Of a DNA stretch of 64,000 nucleotides, positions 58,640-64,000 are shown in pieces (position 1 is the stretch's first letter; the number at the start of each line of letters is the position of its first letter). A program made the position numbers and the translations under genes. Under the pieces are notes generated by a model, which had not been told where the DNA came from, did not search any database, and worked only from the letters and a program-made list of their open reading frames with translations. The stretch is from Nepenthes gracilis (Eukaryota; Streptophyta; Magnoliopsida; Caryophyllales; Nepenthaceae), in NCBI GenBank assembly GCA_033239525.1, contig BSYO01000016.1, positions 4,661,045-4,725,044 of the forward strand, read 5' to 3'.

Positions 58640-58906
58640 CTAAACGGTTGTTGGGCCATGATTAAAAAAATTGTTAATTGCTGATAACTCTCCATTATTG
58701 TTCTCCATTAATCTCCTCCATCAATTTTCATTTGTAACGCCTAAATAAGATAGTTGATGAAACTATCTTATTTAAGTGAAATTAGTTTTCCCCATGGGCA
58801 TCTTCTTCTTTGCATTACACCATCAATTGAGAGAAGCCGTATTTAAAAGCTGCAAAACCGAGCAGAAAACAGCGCCGAAAAAACAAAGCAGGTAAAATGG
58901 CAAGAG
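58640..58906 (+). promoter_or_regulatory. Orphan promoter with tiny first exon (RPS4-like?)
   Basis: A TGGGCC site-II-type element at 58652, a TTTAAAA TATA-like box at 58842, a purine-rich leader, then ATG GCA AGA G at 58897-58906 directly followed by a GTTAGT donor. A first exon encoding Met-Ala-Arg plus one base, with a site-II promoter, is the layout of several ribosomal-protein genes (cytosolic S4 begins MARGLKKHL). I could not find a second exon before 64000. It may be a stranded gene start, or the intron continues beyond the window. Confidence 0.3.
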
Positions 58907-59536
58907 GTTAGTTAGTGATCCTTCATTCCGCATTTGTGGTTGTTTATTCCATTTAAATTGTTTTATACATATATGTAATTATATATATATATATATATAT
59001 TTGTTTATTTAATGATTTATTTATTATTATATATAAAGTTTATTCTATAATGTTTAAAAATATAATTATATATATATATGTATATAATGTCTAGTGATGA
59101 ATATAATTTAATTAATTAGGGATTAGTTGCAGCATCCTTAATTGATAAAATTATATTTTATTATCTCATACGGTATAATGACATTAATTGTAACTAATTA
59201 TTTTTAATATAATAAAATTTATCCCTTAAAAAATTTTATTATATTAATTAATTAATTAGGATAAATTGTCAAATTATTTTTCTTAAATTGCCCACATTGA
59301 TTAAGAATTGGAATATAATTTGATAGTTTTATCATAAAATTTGGACATGAATTTATTTGAATTAAAAATTTAGCCCACAAGTATTTTTTATATCAATTTA
59401 TTCATGATGTATATTTTATATTGGTAAAACATAATTCTATATTTATTTATTAGCCTCATTTATTTTTTGTTAAGTGTGTATTTTTATTTTTATACAATTA
59501 TACAATCTGTTAATATTTTCGATATTAAATGTAAAA
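58907..59536. other. AT-rich DNA, no gene seen
   Basis: (AT)n tracts near 58980-59000 and 59068-59090, otherwise A/T-rich without frames. Confidence 0.55.
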
Positions 59537-60275
59537 TTCTCAAACTAGAAGGTGATAATTATAAAGTATAAAAAAAGAGAATTCTTCTTCAATTAGGATG
59601 GATAGATATAAATTATACTATAAGAAAAGACGAACCACTCGCTCTTATTGCAACCAATACTCCGATTGATATAACTCTTTATGAATGATGGGAGCGATCT
59701 AATCGCCTTAATTTAATATTCATAAAGACTAAAATTTCTATTGATATTCATAATTCTATCGATCAGTATAATAAAGTGCAAGATTTACTGAAGGTTATAG
59801 ATGAACAATTGAAAATTTCAGATAAAGCACTTGCCAATACCCTAATTATAAAATTTTTATCTTTAAGGTTCACAAGTGTTAAGGGTGTGCATGAAGATAT
59901 TATGCAAACGAGGAATATAGCGGCTCAACTAAAAAATTTGGGGTGGATATGTCTGAATCTTTCATTGTGTATTATATCTTAAATGCGCTTCCACCACAAT
60001 ATGGACCTTTTAAAATCTATTATAACACACATAAGGATAAATGGTCAATTAATAAACTTATAACTATGTGTGTTCAATAGGGAGGAATGAAGACTTATAG
60101 TTGAACAAAGTGAAAGTGTATTTATATTTAAAGAAAAAAAGATTAAGGCTCAAGCCAAAAAGAAAAATAAAGGTAAAATACTTCCTCAATCTAATATTAA
60201 GAAAGAATCCAAGTGCTGCTTCTACAAAAATAAGTGACACGTTAAGAAGGATTGTGTCAAATATCAAAATTAGCC
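59537..60275 (+). pseudogene. Copia gag relic with UBN2 domain and zinc knuckle
   Basis: The translation reads KLEGDNYKV, LQLGWIDINYTIRKDEPLAL, WERSNRLNLIFIKTKISIDI, then LLKVIDEQLKISDKALANTL, NIAAQLKNLG, and after a frame change SESFIVYYILNALPPQYGPF, NTHKDKWSINKLITMCVQ. A Lys-rich region and a damaged knuckle (KESKCCFYKNK.HVKKDC, near 60210-60255) follow. The order and motifs are those of a widespread plant copia gag. Stops after KV, CVQ and elsewhere and one frameshift mark it as dead. No protease or pol follows. Confidence 0.85.
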
Positions 60276-63200
60276 AATAAATTACAAAATTTTCCTTCTA
60301 CTGTTCTTTTTTTTTCCTATCAATTCAACACTCGAAGTATTTTAAACAAACTAACAGTCTCATTTTTTAACAATTTTGAGAAAGCTTTCACATAAAAATC
60401 ACACTCTTCACATTTTCTCTCAGTAAAAAACATAGCAAACTACTCTCAATTAGTTTGGCATTCAAATGCTCTCACAATTAACGCATGAACGTTGATAATA
60501 GTTGATGAGAATGCAAAAATTTTAGCATTCGCATTGAATGCAATTGGGGTGAGAATATAAAGTTGACATTCAAACACTACTAATAAAACTATCTCTGTAG
60601 GGAAAACTATATACTAGTATCCTTCAAACACCCATCAGACATACTAGCAACTGGGAACCATGCATGAGCACCCATCAAGCATCGATCTTCCAAGCTACTT
60701 TAATCTTCCTATTGTGCAAATCCTCACAGTGAAACCAAACAAATCTTCGGATGACTTGTTTATTGGGTATAAAATTAATAAGAAAATAACTGAAAATTTA
60801 ACAAATTTTTCTTAATATATATAATTGTTAACAATGTATCGATCAATACAATATAACTACAATTGTTAATCGAATCAAATTCATTACATCGGCTTAAAAT
60901 CATTTGCCATAGTTTATTGGTTACTAATTCAAGAGGTCTAAATAATGCATTGGTTGGTATACTTATTTTACACAAACTTAAACTACTCAAACTTGATCTA
61001 TCATAACTATGTTAAAAAGCTTGTCTATTTGTTCTAGTTTATACAGTGAGTTTCATGGGTCGATATAAATCAATTCTAAGCTTGCCAAATTATGAGTTAA
61101 ATATCAGTCAAGAAAAATTTCCTAAGCTTTATAATTCATTGTTAATGTTTAGAAAATACTAGACTAAAAATATTATATTGCTATGTAAAGGTCTTTCATA
61201 ATTGTATTATCAACCTCATATTCTCTTATTAATGCCCACTATATAATATATGTCAAGAAATATTTAAGAAAAAAATGATATTTAAGGACATAAGCTCACA
61301 ACCACACAACCGTCGAGGCTTTGATATCATATCAAATAAATAATAGATTCAAAAATATAAGTTTTTAAATAAAATGTTGTGAATAATTATTTTGTTGTTA
61401 TTGTACTAGAAATATTATTTTGGTTAAGGATAATATTTTAGTAATTTTAATATAAATTTTTCACTAAATATGATGAACTTTTTTAAGCTATTGTTTATGT
61501 TAAAGTATACCTAAATATATATAAATTATATCATTTTTGGGTCTTCATATTAATTGAAAAAAAGTTACGTAATTCTAATAAAAAAGGACCAAAAATCTTG
61601 AAATTAAATCAACTTTTCATTATTAACCATGATTGCTACTTCAGATTTATCATGTATACATATATTTATTACCAACCTATAAAATAATATTTTATCATCA
61701 AAAATTCTGAGAAAATTTCAGTATAAGCTCTTTTTTTTATTTGACCCGAAGAATGGATTGGATCGAATTTCAAAAAAAAATTCATGTAATCAATTATTTT
61801 TAGTAGACTTTAGATTTTATTATTGTTATTTGTATGTTAAATGATATCGAAATATGATAAATTTGATGACATATTTTCATTAAAAATAAAAATTTTATGT
61901 CAACTTATTTTTTTATGACACAAAAATGATAGTTTGCCTCGACTTATTATTTTATTTAATTTGTATGATGCAAAGACTTGATCTTATATTTATATATTGT
62001 AAAAGTCAGAATATTTATATTTTATGTAACATTTTTAACCAACTAAAAGACATATATAATCTTAGCATGAAAAACAAGAAACTTTGTGCCACTCTCCAGA
62101 GCCTACAGTGTATTTTGCTATTATTATTATATAAAATAGATTTGGTAAGTTGCTCGTGTATATGGTAAATAGTTGAACAACGAGCGTTACGATGAAACTA
62201 TCAAATAATACATGTATGATGTTATATGATAGGTGTCAAATTTAAATTGTACGGCTGTCATTAACTTTTTTATTAATTTTTTAATTTTAATAATAATTTA
62301 ATCTAGCCATTAGATTTAGATTCGACGACTTTATAAAATTGTATGACAATATTGATTTAATGCCATTGACCACCAACAATGCCGTTGACCACCACCATTG
62401 GCCACTACACTGCACCACCATATACGGTTGCACCACCAAAAAATCGACCCCCATCCAACTGGTAGACATTAAGAAAAAGTAATTTTTTGTCCAAAAAATA
62501 TTATAATCAATAAAAGATAAAAATATTTAAAATATTTGTCAATAATTTTTACCTTGACGATGATCCTTTATTTTATATTGTCACACTGCTCGGTGGTTTT
62601 TAATCCCCTAGAAGGTAAACAAAATGGAAAAATATATAGACGGAGAACTGAATTGGTTGTCATTTTTTCTAAAAGTGTATTTTTAAAAGTTTGATTATTT
62701 AAACTGGTATTATTTAAATAGATGTATTTTTTTAAAAAAATATTGAAATAAATATGATTGTTCAATAATAAGTTTAAAAAATAGAGATGTCTTTCATCTT
62801 TTCCTATACAAAAAACCACAATGATGGCTTTTTCAAGAGAGAATAAAAACACAAGAAAAATATGCAAAAAGGAAGTTCATAGACTATTAAATTATTCTTA
62901 TTAATTATTTTCTTACCAATTATACTAAAAATATAAAATAATTAATAAGATTTTGACAATTACATTTTTTTGCATGTTTTGAATTTGATTTTTTAAATAT
63001 AAAATATAAATAAATAATATTTTATTATATTTTTAGACAATTCATACAAACTTATTTGTATTTGTTAGAGGCAAATAATATTTTAAAAAATATGATATTT
63101 GTAGCATACCTTCAAGCGTAACATTTTATACATTCTTTAATTTATTAGATGATTCTTAAAGGCCTAAATTTTTTTAATATTACACACTCAAAATTTTTGA

Positions 63201-64000
63201 ATGTATTACCGGTTTCCTAAATTAATAGTTTGATACAAGTTTGGGAGGCTACATCTCAGCCCCGAGGTGCAGCCCCTTTATCTTACTTTAATACCATTAC
63301 ATAAAATTATAATGGTCATAGGTTTTTTTTTTTAAAAAAAAGAATTGTAAATTATATCATTTGAGCATTGTACTTGGGCTATTAGATTTATATCTAATAG
63401 TCTATGTAATTAAGTGTGACCACTATACCGTAATAATCAAATGCAGCCTCCTTATTCAGTTCAGCATAACTTTACTTTTTGTCTAACTGATAATCAGTAA
63501 TTATATTATTTATTATAATCTAATTTCATAGGTTTGGAATATTTTAGTTTGGTTATACATTTGCCATAATCACCAACGATGGGGTAAATACTACATTGTC
63601 TATGTAAACATCAAAATAGTTAGTACTTCTAAAAGCTTAATTACACATTACTTCCTATATCTTTCATGTGGAATAGCTAATCAACTTATACATGTTTATA
63701 CCAATATCTCCCTCATATATGAATTCATCTTGATTAAGTACCCTCTAAAACACACATCTGACATCTATTCATTTATAAACTTTATTGTCCATTGGCAAAC
63801 CGTTACCATTTCATTGTCATTTACAAGGGAGGAGGTGAACCTCATAACATCACAATTCATGAGCTTTATAGACCAACCATCCATCGGTTTTTTACCAATA
63901 CAAGGAAAAAGAATAATCTCTTATAGCACTATCATCAATGAGCTTTTAACATCCATGGGCTTCACCATACTTGCAACCCACTTCATTAGATTTTTTGTAT
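60276..64000. other. AT-rich DNA, no gene seen
   Basis: Long A/T-rich tracts with short unconvincing frames on both strands. A 'ccaccaccattggcc' patch near 62370-62460 is slightly GC-richer. I see no transposon protein, RNA gene or promoter that I would defend. Confidence 0.5.

Noticed and set aside
1..64000. CRISPR arrays, bacterial operons, tRNA or rRNA genes
   Set aside because: The tandem arrays have no unique spacers, the context is plant nuclear DNA, and I saw no cloverleaf with A and B boxes or any rRNA core sequence. A tRNA scan was not run.

Overview
This window is nuclear DNA from a flowering plant. The evidence is one large, intron-rich gene with plant splice sites, a plant-specific microRNA target site, and AT-rich intergenic DNA packed with Ty1-copia, Ty3-gypsy and PIF/Harbinger relics. 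I cannot name the species. The only clearly functional protein gene is an ARGONAUTE1 (AGO1) orthologue on the + strand. Its coding exons run from 35224 to 47782: 21 coding exons, 1061 residues, reading frame intact across every junction.

Left part (1-34 kb) is a transposon graveyard. From 1 to 3376 there is gypsy-type LTR sequence, including two ~298-bp tandem units; a reverse-oriented relative lies at about 29790-30730. A minus-strand gypsy-type relic (3640-4760) and a decayed minus-strand copia element (about 6650-9760) follow. Next is a structurally complete non-autonomous LTR retrotransposon (10689-16235; LTRs of 438 and 447 bp, target duplication ATTTT, PBS and polypurine tract, no gag or pol, unusual internal tandem repeats). 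It abuts a minus-strand gypsy integrase relic (16300-17290). A MITE-like element, an orphan TATA promoter and a higher-GC block of unknown origin (18835-19330) come next. A gag-only copia element (19331-26142) follows; its 3' LTR was split by a second LTR-like insertion (22690-25126, flanked by GTTAT on both sides). Inside that insertion, just downstream of a TATA box, is a 268-bp near-perfect palindrome (two 119-nt arms, 117 matching). From 27.2 to 32.1 kb there are further LTR fragments and three short tandem arrays.

Centre (34-48.5 kb) is the AGO1 locus: a TATA-like element, a probable 5'-UTR exon and intron, 21 coding exons with a consensus-type miR168 site in exon 1, and a candidate poly(A) signal. 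Domains run Gly/Arg/Gln-rich N-terminus, ArgoN, linker, PAZ, MID and PIWI. The slicer residues D768, E809, D854 and H994 are all present. Introns 8, 10 and 19 are 2-3 kb long and two of them hold AT-rich repeat tracts.

Right part (48.9-64 kb) begins with an autonomous-type PIF/Harbinger element (about 48901-54275) carrying decayed transposase and Myb/SANT-like genes. It also holds a two-exon fragment of a host plastid-lipid-associated (fibrillin-type) gene in the opposite orientation. Then come three copia gag or gag-pol relics (54644-56590 +, 56900-57990 -, 59537-60275 +), a possible orphan promoter with a tiny first exon starting Met-Ala-Arg (58640-58906), and AT-rich DNA with no recognisable genes. 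All identifications rest on reading the translated sequence and on remembered family features; no database search was run.
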